A DNA stretch of 64,000 bases from Opitutaceae bacterium (GCA_003151515.1 PLXS01000007.1:1-64000), one strand, 5' to 3'; numbered from the stretch's first letter, positions 20,755-30,817 are shown. The notes: a model not told the origin generated them from the letters alone. Numbers and translations: made by a program.

Positions 20755-21564
20755 TTAGCCCCTTCCCCTCAGCCGGTCAATTTCCTCTGAGATGAACCCC
20801 TCGTATCGCGCCAGGAGGCGGCAATAATGCAGTCCCTGCGTCCCGTCCAGAAAACCCCCGCGCAACATATACTGGTATACAAAGCGAAAAGCCGGCCGGC
20901 TGGGAAGATTGAAGCTCAACCGCTTCAGCGCGCGCCGGCGCCTTAGGGGGTCGCGCGCCAGCAGGCCGGGCGATGCGGACGCATCGCCCGGCGCTAGAAG
21001 GGAACGGGCCTCCGCCTCGGCGTACCTCCTGTGCTTGGCCAGCCAGGCGTCCTCCCCGTAGATCGAGAGATCGTGCAGATACGACTCGCGCAGGTTCTCC
21101 ATGCGCATGTTCGGGGCCTCGCGCTGCCCGTGCCCCACCTGGACGAACTCGAAAGCCGGCGCGCGCACAAAGCGCGCCTGGTAGGCGGGGTAGTCGGTGC
21201 AATGGCGGATCCAGCGGCCCTCAAACATCATTTTCGGCGCTGCGCGGAAGCCGTCGAGGTCTGAGCGCGCGGCGGCCTGCCGGCATTCGGCGTCGAGCGC
21301 CGGGGTCATCCGCTCGTCCGCGTCGAGGTGAAAGACCCAGGGATGGCGGAAGGGGACCTTGCGCTGGGCGTAGTTCCTCTGGCCCGCAAAGTCGTCAAAC
21401 GGCCTCCTGAAAACCCGCGCTGCTGCGGCCTCCGCGATAGCGACGGTGCCATCCGACGAGCCGGAATCGAGGATCACGACGTCATCGCAGCCCCCGAGCG
21501 AGGACAGGCAGGCCGGCAGCGCGCGCTCCTCGTTCAAGGTGAGGATGACAACGGAGTAAGTCAT
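20755..21564 (-). CDS. Glycosyltransferase family 2 (WaaE/KdtX-like)
   Basis: GT-A fold transferase. From ATG 21564 the 269-residue protein opens SVVILTLNEERALPACLSSL, then VVILDSGSSDGT, and has a DxD-type site in HLDADERMTPAL. The size and the motif order match the LPS core beta-1,4-glucosyltransferase-like group. The start overlaps the upstream stop by 4 bases (ATGA); the longer open frame upstream is a shadow. Confidence 0.88.
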   Translation of the reverse strand: MTYSVVILTLNEERALPACLSSLGGCDDVVILDSGSSDGTVAIAEAAAARVFRRPFDDFAGQRNYAQRKVPFRHPWVFHLDADERMTPALDAECRQAAARSDLDGFRAAPKMMFEGRWIRHCTDYPAYQARFVRAPAFEFVQVGHGQREAPNMRMENLRESYLHDLSIYGEDAWLAKHRRYAEAEARSLLAPGDASASPGLLARDPLRRRRALKRLSFNLPSRPAFRFVYQYMLRGGFLDGTQGLHYCRLLARYEGFISEEIDRLRGRG

Positions 21565-22988
21565 TCGGCGGCCGCATCCGGCGCGGAATGGGCGTCGGTC
21601 AAACGGGCATACTGCACCGCGGCGAAGAAGCACAGCCACCATGCCAGGGTCACGGCGACATTCCCAAAGGGGAACTCGACCCACGAATACAGGGCGACCA
21701 GCAGGCAGCCCGACAGAAGGAAATAGGGGATGGGCGTCAGCATTCGCCGGCAAAGGGCCGTGAGCGGGAGCAGGACCGCAGCGCCTATGAGGGCAGTGCC
21801 CGCAAACCCGATCTCGGCGACCGACTGCAGCCAGTCCGAGTGGGCGTCATGGTAGATGACCGGGAGGCGATCCCGATTTGGCTTCTGCGTGTTGTAGAGC
21901 GCGAAGACAGTGGGGTAGCTTCCCATTCCCCACCCGAAAACGGGCCGTTCGCGGGCCATGCGCCAGGTGTCCCTGTAGAGCACGGCCCTGGTGCCCAGCC
22001 CTCCCTGGGCCAGGATGGCCGCGACCTGGGCGCGAGCCTTCGCGGCGCGGCTCTCGATGACTTCTCCCGCGACGGTCCAGGCTGCCCAGGCCACAAGGAT
22101 CGCCAAAAGAGCCGTCCCGCCGTAGACGACGCCTGGTCGAACCCCCGAGTGCCGAAGCGCCCCCAAAATCGTGGGCCAGCCCTTCACGAGGGCCAGGCAG
22201 CACACGACGCCCACCAGGAGCGTGCAGGCCCTCGAGCCGCTGAGGGGCACCGAGAGGCCAAGCATGAGGACGGCGACAAGCCCCACGAGGGACGGGCCCC
22301 TGAAGAAGCCCTCGCCCCTTCTGCCATAGGCATACCTTAGGGTCAGCCCCACGCACGCCGCGATCATCAGGACCATGAAGGCGCCCCAATGGTTGTCATA
22401 GACGAACGATGCGAAGAAGTAGTCCTGGGGCGACCTCACGGCCCCGAAGTAGATGCCCGTCGCCCCCAAGAGCTTCTGGGTGGTTCCGAATACAGCGAGG
22501 ACGAGGGCGTTTCCGACGACGATGGCCAACACGATGCGCAGCGTGCGCCTTCGCGAAACGGCCAGGGCGAGGTTAAGGCATGAGAAATAGATGCCGTCGA
22601 AGAGCCACAGGGAGCGCAGCGCCAGCTCGGGCCGCGCGGCGCTCGGGCGCCACCACGGCATCTCGACGGGCATGAGCATCCTCTCCAGGCCGAAGGAAAC
22701 CTGCCTGAACCCGGGCGTCAGGCATGAGGCAAGCACGAGGACGTTCAGGGCGGCAACGGGAAGCGCCCAACGCAGCCCGCCCCCAAGGATCCTGCCTCGG
22801 CCAACGGGGTCCGCGATCACGCCCGCCGTCAGGACCATCCCGAGGGTCCCTAGGAGCGAGATCGGCGTTCGCACCCAGTCGGCATTGCCCCCAAAGGCCC
22901 ACGAGACGCTGATCATGAGCACCGCGGCTTGGGCGGCCACGGCCATTTCGATGGTCGGCCTTGGGTTGAATCGCCTGTGCCCGCTCAC
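21561..22988 (-). CDS. O-antigen ligase/polymerase family membrane protein (WaaL/Wzy-like)
   Basis: About 475 residues with roughly a dozen membrane segments and one large loop. The loop carries the Wzy_C-type pattern: GWGMGSYPTVFALY, then YHDAHSDWLQSVAEIGFAG. It would join O-antigen to lipid A-core in the periplasm, or polymerise repeat units; the family cannot separate these. GTG at 22988 overlaps the GT4 stop (GTGA); 73 further in-frame codons upstream lie over that gene. Confidence 0.8.
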   Translation of the reverse strand: MSGHRRFNPRPTIEMAVAAQAAVLMISVSWAFGGNADWVRTPISLLGTLGMVLTAGVIADPVGRGRILGGGLRWALPVAALNVLVLASCLTPGFRQVSFGLERMLMPVEMPWWRPSAARPELALRSLWLFDGIYFSCLNLALAVSRRRTLRIVLAIVVGNALVLAVFGTTQKLLGATGIYFGAVRSPQDYFFASFVYDNHWGAFMVLMIAACVGLTLRYAYGRRGEGFFRGPSLVGLVAVLMLGLSVPLSGSRACTLLVGVVCCLALVKGWPTILGALRHSGVRPGVVYGGTALLAILVAWAAWTVAGEVIESRAAKARAQVAAILAQGGLGTRAVLYRDTWRMARERPVFGWGMGSYPTVFALYNTQKPNRDRLPVIYHDAHSDWLQSVAEIGFAGTALIGAAVLLPLTALCRRMLTPIPYFLLSGCLLVALYSWVEFPFGNVAVTLAWWLCFFAAVQYARLTDAHSAPDAAAE

Positions 22989-24121
22989 GGCTTCCGCTCC
23001 CCGGCGTTTCCTCCCAGCTTCGCGTAGAACTGGGAGAGCATCTTGGCCGAATGGGACCAGGAGAACTCCCTGAGCACCCATTCCCGGGCCACTGCGCCCC
23101 GGCGCCGAAGCGCCTCGGGGCCCTCGGCAGTCGCGCTTCGAATCGCCGGGCCATAATCGGCCCAGGGCACGCACCAGCCCGATCCGGTCTGATTGAGGCC
23201 GGCCCACGGCGTCGTGTCGGTCACCAGCGCGGGCACCCCGTTCGCCAGCGCCTCGGCAATGGCGAGGCCGAAATTCTCGGAGTGGGAGGGCAGCAGGAAA
23301 AGAGACGCGATCCCGTAGGGAGGGGGCCGCCCGGCTCCGCTGTAGGCCCTGATCCGACCCGCCTCGCCCGCCCGAAGCACGTAATCCTCGATCATTCGCG
23401 GCGTGTACTCCTCTGGAATCCCGACCACCAGCAGAAGCCAGTCCTTCGGGCCGAATTCAAGCCAGGTGTCGACAAGCTCAAGGAGCCGTTTCTTCCTGTG
23501 GAACCTGGAGTAGAACAGGGCCACGGGACGCTCAGTCGGCTCCTCCAGCTCCTGGCGCCAGTGGGCGACCGCCGAGGTCATCTCCTCGTCGGACAGGGCG
23601 GCGACGCCATTTGAGGCCACGCAGACGGGCTGCCTGAACCCAAGCTGAGCTATTGCGGCTGCCTCGGCATCGCTCGTGGCGTGCCAGCCGTTGACCGCCT
23701 CGAAGGCCCCGGGGTGGATGAAGGCCCTTGCAAGGGCCTTGCGGCGGGAATGGTGATGCCACGCCCACGGGTCCATCATTCCCCGCGGGGAAACGACAAA
23801 GGGCACGCCGGCGCGCCGGGCAGCCTCATGGGCGTAGTGCAGGGTCCGCAGCCAGATCGAGTGATGGTGGATGACATCGGCGCGGCTGGACATGACATGG
23901 CGTCTGAGGTCGGGCGAAGGGCAGATCCACCCGGGCCAGGCTCGGTGATAGGTGTGGAGATTCAGGCGCTCGCTGGCTTGGCTCCAGCCCTCCCCGGGGT
24001 CGGTCGTGAGGAGCTCAACCTCGTTGCGGGCCTCGGCGAGGGCCCTGGCCAGGGCAAGGACTGACTTGCTCGGCCCACCGTAACGGGCCTCAAGGCTCGG
24101 GACTATTTGGCAGAGTCTCAC
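22985..24121 (-). CDS. Glycosyltransferase family 4
   Basis: GT-B fold transferase, 378 residues from GTG 24121. The acceptor-side start RLCQIVPSLEARYGGPSKSV is typical, HHHSIWLRTLHYAH follows, and the donor-site EX7E motif is in SENFGLAIAEALANGVPALV. Overlaps both neighbours by 4 bases. The donor sugar cannot be told from the sequence. Confidence 0.88.
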   Translation of the reverse strand: MRLCQIVPSLEARYGGPSKSVLALARALAEARNEVELLTTDPGEGWSQASERLNLHTYHRAWPGWICPSPDLRRHVMSSRADVIHHHSIWLRTLHYAHEAARRAGVPFVVSPRGMMDPWAWHHHSRRKALARAFIHPGAFEAVNGWHATSDAEAAAIAQLGFRQPVCVASNGVAALSDEEMTSAVAHWRQELEEPTERPVALFYSRFHRKKRLLELVDTWLEFGPKDWLLLVVGIPEEYTPRMIEDYVLRAGEAGRIRAYSGAGRPPPYGIASLFLLPSHSENFGLAIAEALANGVPALVTDTTPWAGLNQTGSGWCVPWADYGPAIRSATAEGPEALRRRGAVAREWVLREFSWSHSAKMLSQFYAKLGGNAGERKP

Positions 24122-24684
24122 GGCACGGGCGGGATGCGCTCCTTGATGACCCTGCAAGGGTTGCCTGCGCAGACGGTTCCTGCCGGTACATCCTTGACGA
24201 CCACCGAGCGCGCCCCGACGACCGAAAGCGCCCCAATCGTGACGCCGGGCCCGACGAAGACATCGGCGCCCAGCCAGGCGTTTTCCCCGATGGTGATGGG
24301 TTTCGAAACAAGGGGCATGTCCCACCTCGAGTAATCGTGCGTGCCCGCGCAAATGTGGGTGTTCTGGCTGACGTTGGCGCCGCGCATGAACGTCACTTTG
24401 GCCAGGTTGTACACCCTGACGTTTGGTCCAATCATGCTTCGGGGGGCCATGGAAAGCTTCGAGGGGAAGACCACCGAGGCGCTGGGGAAGATGACGACCT
24501 TGCTGGGCTCTGGGATATCCGCGCCGAAAAGCCGAAGGAGCCGTGCCCGAAACCCGTGAAAACCCCGCGGGCTCAGCCTGAAAAGGCTTCCCTGGACAAG
24601 CGACCATAGTGAGCGGGCCAGGATCTCGCCGCCGGAATACGGTGTGGCGCATCCCTGGCCCAAATAGGGGTCTTCCTTTGGCAT
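24118..24684 (-). CDS. Hexapeptide acyltransferase (WcaF-like O-acetyltransferase)
   Basis: 188-residue left-handed beta-helix protein. Imperfect hexapeptide repeats run through the second half (VTIGALSVVGARSVVVKDVP), with the acyl-CoA-site features of this family: HICAGTHDYS and PITIGENAWLGADVFVGP, then the typical end AGNPCRVIKE. It probably O-acetylates a sugar of the glycan. Start ATG is 7 bases after the previous gene's stop. Confidence 0.87.
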   Translation of the reverse strand: MPKEDPYLGQGCATPYSGGEILARSLWSLVQGSLFRLSPRGFHGFRARLLRLFGADIPEPSKVVIFPSASVVFPSKLSMAPRSMIGPNVRVYNLAKVTFMRGANVSQNTHICAGTHDYSRWDMPLVSKPITIGENAWLGADVFVGPGVTIGALSVVGARSVVVKDVPAGTVCAGNPCRVIKERIPPVP

Positions 24685-24691
24685 GTTTGGA

Positions 24692-25837
24692 CTATTGGGT
24701 ATTTCCGGGCGGCGCGCCCGCCAAAAGCGAGAGGTCCCCGATCACATCCCGGGCGACCTCGGGGTAGTCGAAACGGCGGACGTCTTGTTGCCCCTTGTCA
24801 GCCAAGCTCTTGCGCAAAGCGGGGTCGGTGGCAAGCCTCGCCACGCAGTCCGCGAGCAGCCGCTCGGGGCCGGCTGCCGCATGGTCGAAGACGAACCCGT
24901 TCTCGCCGTTGCGAACCAGGTCGCCAAAGCAGCGCAGCGCAGACACGACGACCGCGCATCCGGCGGCCATCGCCTCGGCAACGGCAACCCCGAAGGTCTC
25001 GCCGCGCTCGGCGAGGCTCGGGTAGCAAAAGATGTCCACCGCCCCATAGAGCTTCGCCAGTCGCTCGCGGTCAAATTCCGCCCCAAGCCATTCTATGCGT
25101 TGACCAAGCGACGCCGCCTCCCGCTTGAGCGACTCGGCCCACTCGGCGCCGCCTCCCCCCTCGGCGACGCTCTCGGGTCCTGCGATCGTGAGCCTCCAGT
25201 CGGGCATGTCCGGCCGACCCGCAAGAAGCATTGCCGCGCGCACGAGGAGCGCGACACCCTTCTCCGGGTGAATCCGTCCGATGTAGCCGATGCGCAGGAC
25301 CGGCGCGGACCTGCCCGCGGTGCGGGAAAGCAGATCCCAGTCGATCGGATAGCCGATCACCCGCGCCCTCGCCCTTGCCCAGGCCGATCCAAGCTCCTCG
25401 TAGACAAAGGTGCTTGGGACGTAGATTCGGGCGACGTCGCGATAGAAGCCGACCTGGCCCTTCGGCAGCCTGCCGATCATGACAGCCACCTTCCCAACCG
25501 AGGGGCGAAGCCTGCCAATCCATACGGGCAGCGTGACCGTGTTGCATACGACGACGTCGGAAACGGGAAGGGCCCGCGCCACGCGCAGGCCCCAGACGAA
25601 ATCGTGCGCCAGGTTCACGAGCAGGCGCCCCGAGTGGGCGAACCCCCTGAGGCGAATGTGCCTCACCCCGGACTCCGACTCGGTCGGGTTGAGGCCCGGC
25701 CAGCTTCTGGAGACGAACGTCACCTCGTGGCCGGCCGCTGCAAACGCCTTCGCCAGGCCGTACCAAGACCTTTCCGTCGCGCCCCCCTTCAGGGCGGGCA
25801 CCGGCAGGAAAAAGCCTGTTACGATCGTGACGCGCAA
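24692..25837 (-). CDS. Glycosyltransferase family 4
   Basis: 381 residues starting at TTG 25837; an in-frame TAG just upstream rules out an ATG start. The N-terminus RVTIVTGFFLPVPALKGG is the GT4 acceptor loop, the middle reads IGYIGRIHPEKGV, and the EX7E motif lies in ERGETFGVAVAEAMAAGCA. Part of the run of GT4 genes in the minus-strand cluster; 27 bases follow the upstream stop. Confidence 0.87.
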   Translation of the reverse strand: MRVTIVTGFFLPVPALKGGATERSWYGLAKAFAAAGHEVTFVSRSWPGLNPTESESGVRHIRLRGFAHSGRLLVNLAHDFVWGLRVARALPVSDVVVCNTVTLPVWIGRLRPSVGKVAVMIGRLPKGQVGFYRDVARIYVPSTFVYEELGSAWARARARVIGYPIDWDLLSRTAGRSAPVLRIGYIGRIHPEKGVALLVRAAMLLAGRPDMPDWRLTIAGPESVAEGGGGAEWAESLKREAASLGQRIEWLGAEFDRERLAKLYGAVDIFCYPSLAERGETFGVAVAEAMAAGCAVVVSALRCFGDLVRNGENGFVFDHAAAGPERLLADCVARLATDPALRKSLADKGQQDVRRFDYPEVARDVIGDLSLLAGAPPGNTQ

Positions 25838-25864
25838 GGGATTCAGGATTTCAGCGCCATCCTA

Positions 25865-27082
25865 TCAACGCGGCAGGGCGGATGCGAGGGCCTCGAGCAG
25901 GCCGGCGGTGGTCTGGGCGTAGGTAAAGCGGGAGATCCTGCGGACAACGGCCTGGCGAAAGGCGTCCCTGCGCGCCGCCAGCCCAACGTCGCCAAGGGCG
26001 CCCGACAACGCACTGGCAAGCGCGCCGGGGTCGCCAGCCTCAAAGACCCATCCGGTCTCGCCTTGGGTCACCAGGTCGCCCTGGCACCCGACTCGGTCGC
26101 TGACGAGGCAGGGCACGCCCATGTGCATGGCCTCGTTGACCGCGAGTCCCCATGTCTCGTATTCGCCCCGCGAAGGAAGGACAAAGATGTCGGCAAGGAG
26201 GTAGCGCGACGGCATCTCGCTTTGGTTCGCAAAGGGCAGGAAATGCACGGCTGGCGCGCCGGGGGCACGCTCCGATCGCCCGTAGGCGAGCTCAAGCCCC
26301 TCCTTTTCCGGGCCGTCTCCGACAAACACCAATGCCGCGTCGTTTGGCCGGATCGCCAGGAACGCCTCCAGCAGCTCCATCGGCTGCTTGGCCGCCGTAA
26401 GCTTGCCGGCAAAGAGCACGACCTTGGTCGAGGGCGCGAGTCCCAGGCTTGAGCGCAGCCGTTGGCATTCATCCCGGTACGCGGGCCTGCCTGGGTCAAA
26501 AAGCTCCTCGTTCACCGAATGCGGGGCGAAGAACAGCTTGCGCGCGGGCACGCCGAACGCCTCGAAATACCTGCGGTTGGCCGAGCCGACGTAGAGGAAC
26601 CGCGAGAACTGCGAGAAGAGGATCCGAAGGAGGATTCTCATCGGGAGCGAAGGCGAGGGCCTTCCCAAAAGGTGCGAGTCCCCGCGGAAAAGGATCGGCA
26701 CCCCGGCAAGTCTCGCCCAGGCGGCCGCGCGCAGGTGGCTTGCCCAGTTGTATCCGAACAGAAGCAGGGCCTGCGGCCTCCAGGCGCGCAGGCGCGAGAC
26801 AAGGCCCGGGTTGTTGAATCCAAGGAAATGCTCCGGGCCGGGTTTGGCGGCCCTGTTCGGCACGAACTCGGATTCGTATCCGGAGAGGAGATCGACGTCC
26901 CACTGGATGCTCCTTCCGAATCTCTCGTCGTGTCGCGCGGCGACCCCGAAGTCCCACAGATAGAACACGCGAAACTCGACGTCAGCGTGAAGGCGCACCC
27001 ACCTGAACCATGGGCTGTAGTACTGGGTTGGGTGGGAGAGCACCACGGCAACGCGCCGTTTCGTCTCGGTATTGCCGATCAC
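25865..27082 (-). CDS. Glycosyltransferase family 4
   Basis: 405 residues from GTG 27082, which overlaps the upstream stop by 4 bases. Early sequence VAVVLSHPTQYYSPWFRWV is characteristic of a GT4 subgroup, VVLFAGKLTAAKQPMELLEA marks the nucleotide-binding half, and EYETWGLAVNEAMHMGVPCL carries the EX7E motif. A longer start at 27121 would overlap the neighbour by 43 bases and is less likely. Confidence 0.87.
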   Translation of the reverse strand: MIGNTETKRRVAVVLSHPTQYYSPWFRWVRLHADVEFRVFYLWDFGVAARHDERFGRSIQWDVDLLSGYESEFVPNRAAKPGPEHFLGFNNPGLVSRLRAWRPQALLLFGYNWASHLRAAAWARLAGVPILFRGDSHLLGRPSPSLPMRILLRILFSQFSRFLYVGSANRRYFEAFGVPARKLFFAPHSVNEELFDPGRPAYRDECQRLRSSLGLAPSTKVVLFAGKLTAAKQPMELLEAFLAIRPNDAALVFVGDGPEKEGLELAYGRSERAPGAPAVHFLPFANQSEMPSRYLLADIFVLPSRGEYETWGLAVNEAMHMGVPCLVSDRVGCQGDLVTQGETGWVFEAGDPGALASALSGALGDVGLAARRDAFRQAVVRRISRFTYAQTTAGLLEALASALPR

Positions 27083-28419
27083 GGTTTCCGCCGGTCGCGC
27101 CCGGCTGCCCTTTCGAAACACTGTGCAAGCTGATGCGTCATGTTCTCGGCCGTGTAAGGGCGGAACAGGGACAGATCCAAGTCGTTCTTCTCCTTGATCG
27201 CCCCGCCGAAAAACCAGGAGTCGGCGATTTTGTCCGCGACGGCATCAATGTCCGCGGCGTCGCCGAAGGCGTAGCAATGGCGGTGCCTCAATTGCGAACA
27301 GATGCCGACCACGGGGCTTTGCTCGCTGAAAATCACGAGCAGCGGGCGCCGGGCCAAGACAAACGGGAATATCTTTGACGCGCTGTACGTGGGGTCATTG
27401 GAGCCGATCGCGATCAGGGCGTCCGCATGGGTCATGTAATAGAGCGCGTCAAAGTAGGGCACGCGGTAGCAGTGCTCGCGCACGTAATCGGTTACTCCTT
27501 CCGACCTGGCGGTGGGGACCACCCATTCCCGGCCGAGCGGGCGGGGCGCATAGTCGGTGCCGATGAAGTGGAAGCGGAACCGCCTGGCCTCGTCCGGTCT
27601 CGCGGCCATGAACCTCTTGAATGCGCGGAAGACGATCGTGAGCGATGTCGACATGTCGGGTCCACAGCGCCCCGTGTATACCATGTGGATGTTGCCGTCC
27701 CCAAATGGCACAAGGGGCTCGGCGGGCCTGTGATTCTTGGCGACTTCGAAGTCGTTCTCGGCCGCGCCGAAGGGAAGGCACTCAACCCGCCCCTGGTCAA
27801 ACCAGGGATAGGTAGCCGCCAGCGTGGGCGCGTACGCCGTCGATACGGCCAATATGCCCGAGGCGCCGCGCAGCACGCGGGGCTCCCGCCTGCGGGCGTT
27901 GAACTGCGACAGGCCGAACTTGACCCAGCCGCCTGGAGGGCGGGTATGGGTGCGTTTGTAGTAGCCGTTTATCCATGGATCCTGGTAGTCGACCACATAC
28001 GGGACATTGAACTTCCCCCGCCACCGCGGCCCCAGCGAGAAAGCGTCAAACTGGGTTGTGCTGACAAAGACGAGGTCGAACCTCTCGGTGCCAAGAAGCC
28101 CGTCGCCGGCCGAGCGGATCGCATTGCCGCAGCGCAACCACAGGCTGGCGAATCCCGCCCAGCGGGTGGCTCGCGGGGGGATGCCCCGCACCCGGACGAC
28201 ACGGATGTCGCCCGGATACGTGGCCTCAAACAGCGGGTCGAGCACGGCGCCTTCGACCATCTCGGGATCGACCGCCAGGACGACGGGCTCCCATCCGCAC
28301 GCCCGAAGATAGGGCAGGGCGAGCCTCGTCCGCTGCATGTCGGGAGCGTTCACGGGCGGGAAATGGGGTGAGACGATCAGAACCTTCCGCAAGGGCGTCT
28401 CCGCGGGTCGGGCGTTCAT
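27079..28419 (-). CDS. GT4-like glycosyltransferase (divergent donor site)
   Basis: 446 residues with a GT-B layout: start KVLIVSPHFPPVNAPDMQR, a middle IHMVYTGRCGPDMSTSLTI, and a C-terminal part YSASKIFPFVLARRPLLVIF. The usual EX7E is not clear; the SASK segment occupies that place, as in some distant GT4 members. Flanked by 4-base overlaps at both ends. Substrates unknown. Confidence 0.78.
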   Translation of the reverse strand: MNARPAETPLRKVLIVSPHFPPVNAPDMQRTRLALPYLRACGWEPVVLAVDPEMVEGAVLDPLFEATYPGDIRVVRVRGIPPRATRWAGFASLWLRCGNAIRSAGDGLLGTERFDLVFVSTTQFDAFSLGPRWRGKFNVPYVVDYQDPWINGYYKRTHTRPPGGWVKFGLSQFNARRREPRVLRGASGILAVSTAYAPTLAATYPWFDQGRVECLPFGAAENDFEVAKNHRPAEPLVPFGDGNIHMVYTGRCGPDMSTSLTIVFRAFKRFMAARPDEARRFRFHFIGTDYAPRPLGREWVVPTARSEGVTDYVREHCYRVPYFDALYYMTHADALIAIGSNDPTYSASKIFPFVLARRPLLVIFSEQSPVVGICSQLRHRHCYAFGDAADIDAVADKIADSWFFGGAIKEKNDLDLSLFRPYTAENMTHQLAQCFERAAGRDRRKP

Positions 28420-29288
28420 TGTTCGAACAGGAATTCTTCTGGGCGGCAGAATTCGGAGGCCAGGTCCGGCGGCAGCGCGGGCGTCCCTTCTGGGGCGATT
28501 GGACGGAGCTGCGAAGCGTATGCGTCAATGGCCATGGTCTTCAAGTCGCGCATTTGAGGGAACGCGTGCCGCCATATGATCCGGCTGGTTAGCATTGGCT
28601 TAAGAAGAAGGAGGGGGTTTCTCCTGGCCCATATCGGGAATTCGAGGAGACGGGGTCTTAGGCCGGCCCGCGCGAGGGCGTCCGCCACGATCAAGAAGGC
28701 AGCATCATGTTCAGAGCTGCCATCCCTGCGGCACGGCAGGAGAATGGCGTCGGGCTTTGTCTCGAGAATCATGTCGGCGACTCGCGCGGCAATCAGCGCT
28801 TTGCCCTTCCCATGTAGCCCGGCAAGCGTCCCGTCCTTCGCGTCCAAGAAGAACAATCTGTCCGGCTCGAGGCCGAGGATGGCGGCGGCGGACTTGGCCT
28901 CAGCTTTGCGAATCTCGGCGATCATGCCCGGAGTGTAGAGTGCATGGGAGGGATGCGACGCGCCCCCGTCCGTTATAAATGCGACGAACAAACGAACTTT
29001 GCTGCGGGCCAGCAGCGCGACCGTGCCTCCGCAGCCCAGTGTCTCGTCATCGGGATGCGGCGCCACCACCAGGGCGGTGCCGATCGCACCTGGGGAGAAC
29101 GGCCTGCTCCTGAGGCGCAACGCGGCGCGGACCGTCCGGCTGACAGCCGCGCGAATGCGCTGGCGTCCCTTGGGCGAGTCGGACCACCCGAGTGTCACGG
29201 CGCCGGCGATCTTGGAGACGGTGCTCTTCGAAGTATGCAAGGATGGGATGGATTCGTCAGCTCTGACTGGGCCTGTGCGATTTAACAA
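28416..29288 (-). CDS. PIG-L family (LmbE-like) deacetylase
   Basis: 290 residues. The zinc motif of the family is plain in VVAPHPDDETLGCGG and a further His-containing segment SSEHDAAF fits the third ligand. The family removes acetyl groups from N-acetyl sugars; here it would act on a nucleotide sugar, lipid-linked sugar or glycan of this cluster. The start at ATG 29288 overlaps the polymerase-like gene by 32 bases; internal starts exist, so the N-terminus is uncertain. Confidence 0.83.
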   Translation of the reverse strand: MLNRTGPVRADESIPSLHTSKSTVSKIAGAVTLGWSDSPKGRQRIRAAVSRTVRAALRLRSRPFSPGAIGTALVVAPHPDDETLGCGGTVALLARSKVRLFVAFITDGGASHPSHALYTPGMIAEIRKAEAKSAAAILGLEPDRLFFLDAKDGTLAGLHGKGKALIAARVADMILETKPDAILLPCRRDGSSEHDAAFLIVADALARAGLRPRLLEFPIWARRNPLLLLKPMLTSRIIWRHAFPQMRDLKTMAIDAYASQLRPIAPEGTPALPPDLASEFCRPEEFLFEQ

Positions 29289-30810
29289 CGGTCCTTCGCA
29301 CGAATGGGAGGCAGACCACCACGATTATCAGAAAGGATTGAAACGTGGAGGTCACAAAGACGCTGGAGACCATCTCGAATGAATTCATCAGATTGAGCAT
29401 GAGGCTAAGGGAGAGGAATCCCTCCATAGAGATCACCAGCTTTCGTGCCGTGAACATCTCGACCCAGGCAAAGCACACACCCAGGAAGATGCCTATGCAG
29501 AGGGAGCCCGCGTATTCGCCGAAATTCCCGTAGGCCTCGGGAAGCAGGCCCCACGCGATGTACGTGTCGAATGTCGAGTTTAGGTCCTGTCTGCCGAAGT
29601 GAACATTAAGCAGGACCTGACCCTGGTGGCTGCGGGGCTTGTCCGGATTGAGGATTCTCGGCACCAGCAGAGGCGGTATGAGCTCGTAAGTGGCCCCATG
29701 CAGCAGCGACACATGCATCGTGTCGACGGCATCAATGACAAAGAGAAGGTTTTGGAGGTTATCAATCCGGTCGAGAAGCGTCTGGTTCTTGTTCGCCTGG
29801 CTCTTGTTGGCGCCGTCGCTGGCACCTGGGCTGGTTCGATTCTCGAGGACGGCGTTGTAGCTCGCCTGAATCCACTCGCCATACAGCTGGGGAAGCCTCG
29901 GTAGGGACGTTTCAGCCGTCGGCTCGTAGTCGCGGCTCCAGTACCGCTCCCGCATTGTGGATTTCCCCGTATTGAAAAACGAGAGGCAGAGCATGCTAAC
30001 GATCAGATAGCGCCAGGGAATCCGGCCGCTGCTCCAAAAGAAGCCGATCGCGACGGTGATCAAGCTGGCGGCGGCCGAGAACAGAAAGAGTTCGGATGCG
30101 GCGAGCATCCCGTTTGCGATCAACAACGCCCAGAAAAGCGCCTTGCCGCCGGCGGAGGTCTGGCCAGACCCGACCGTCATGGAGATAAGAAAGAAGCCGA
30201 ACGTGCTCACGACCGAGACCAATGCGGCGATAATCGAGCTGGAGCCGTTAGGAAGGCTGGAAATGACCGGATCGGTTAGGTTGAGGCTCTGCAGGACCAG
30301 ATATGCAGTCGAAGCGGCGACCATGCCGAATCCCAGCCGGGACCATCCCTTTGCACCCGCCCGATCGAACTCCTGCAAGGCGTAGCATACGGGCGCCGAA
30401 GGCTGGAAGAGTTGCATCCCAGCCCTCCAGGCGAAGGCCATGGCCAAATTGAATAACAAGACCTCTTCGCCGGCCCTGAGCACAAAGCTCGAGGGGTAGG
30501 TCAGGACGATGTCGTGGCCGGCCGCAATGGGCACTCCATAGATGATCAGGCTCTGGACTGCCATTATCGGTAGCAACGGAAGACCGACAGCCGCCGTGAT
30601 CCAGATGCAAAGTGCCAATATTACTCCCAGGCCAATGAGCCCGAAGGCCGAGGCCCCAGGCCGGTCCTGCAACGAGAGATAGCCCGTTTCGGCTATAAGA
30701 ACGATGGTCAGGGGAACCAAGGACCTCTTCACCGCCAAGCGGACCTTCTCGCTTAGCAAGCCTATCTGCGTGTTACGCTCAAGCTGGCTCGTCGTCACAG
30801 CCGCCCTCAT
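29257..30810 (-). CDS. Oligosaccharide repeat-unit polymerase-like membrane protein (Wzy-like)
   Basis: 517-residue integral membrane protein with about ten hydrophobic segments. A soluble loop in the C-terminal half ends in LLVPRILNPDKP and then AWGLLPEAYGNFGEYAGSL, which resembles the pattern of oligosaccharide repeat-unit polymerases (PR-x-KP, then E-x-YGNFG). Start ATG 30810 has a strong GGAGG 7 bases upstream; a TTG frame opening at 30930 would overlap the neighbour and is rejected. Function is inferred from that loop and the setting. Confidence 0.65.
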   Translation of the reverse strand: MRAAVTTSQLERNTQIGLLSEKVRLAVKRSLVPLTIVLIAETGYLSLQDRPGASAFGLIGLGVILALCIWITAAVGLPLLPIMAVQSLIIYGVPIAAGHDIVLTYPSSFVLRAGEEVLLFNLAMAFAWRAGMQLFQPSAPVCYALQEFDRAGAKGWSRLGFGMVAASTAYLVLQSLNLTDPVISSLPNGSSSIIAALVSVVSTFGFFLISMTVGSGQTSAGGKALFWALLIANGMLAASELFLFSAAASLITVAIGFFWSSGRIPWRYLIVSMLCLSFFNTGKSTMRERYWSRDYEPTAETSLPRLPQLYGEWIQASYNAVLENRTSPGASDGANKSQANKNQTLLDRIDNLQNLLFVIDAVDTMHVSLLHGATYELIPPLLVPRILNPDKPRSHQGQVLLNVHFGRQDLNSTFDTYIAWGLLPEAYGNFGEYAGSLCIGIFLGVCFAWVEMFTARKLVISMEGFLSLSLMLNLMNSFEMVSSVFVTSTFQSFLIIVVVCLPFVRRTVVKSHRPSQS

Positions 30811-30817
30811 CTCTGAA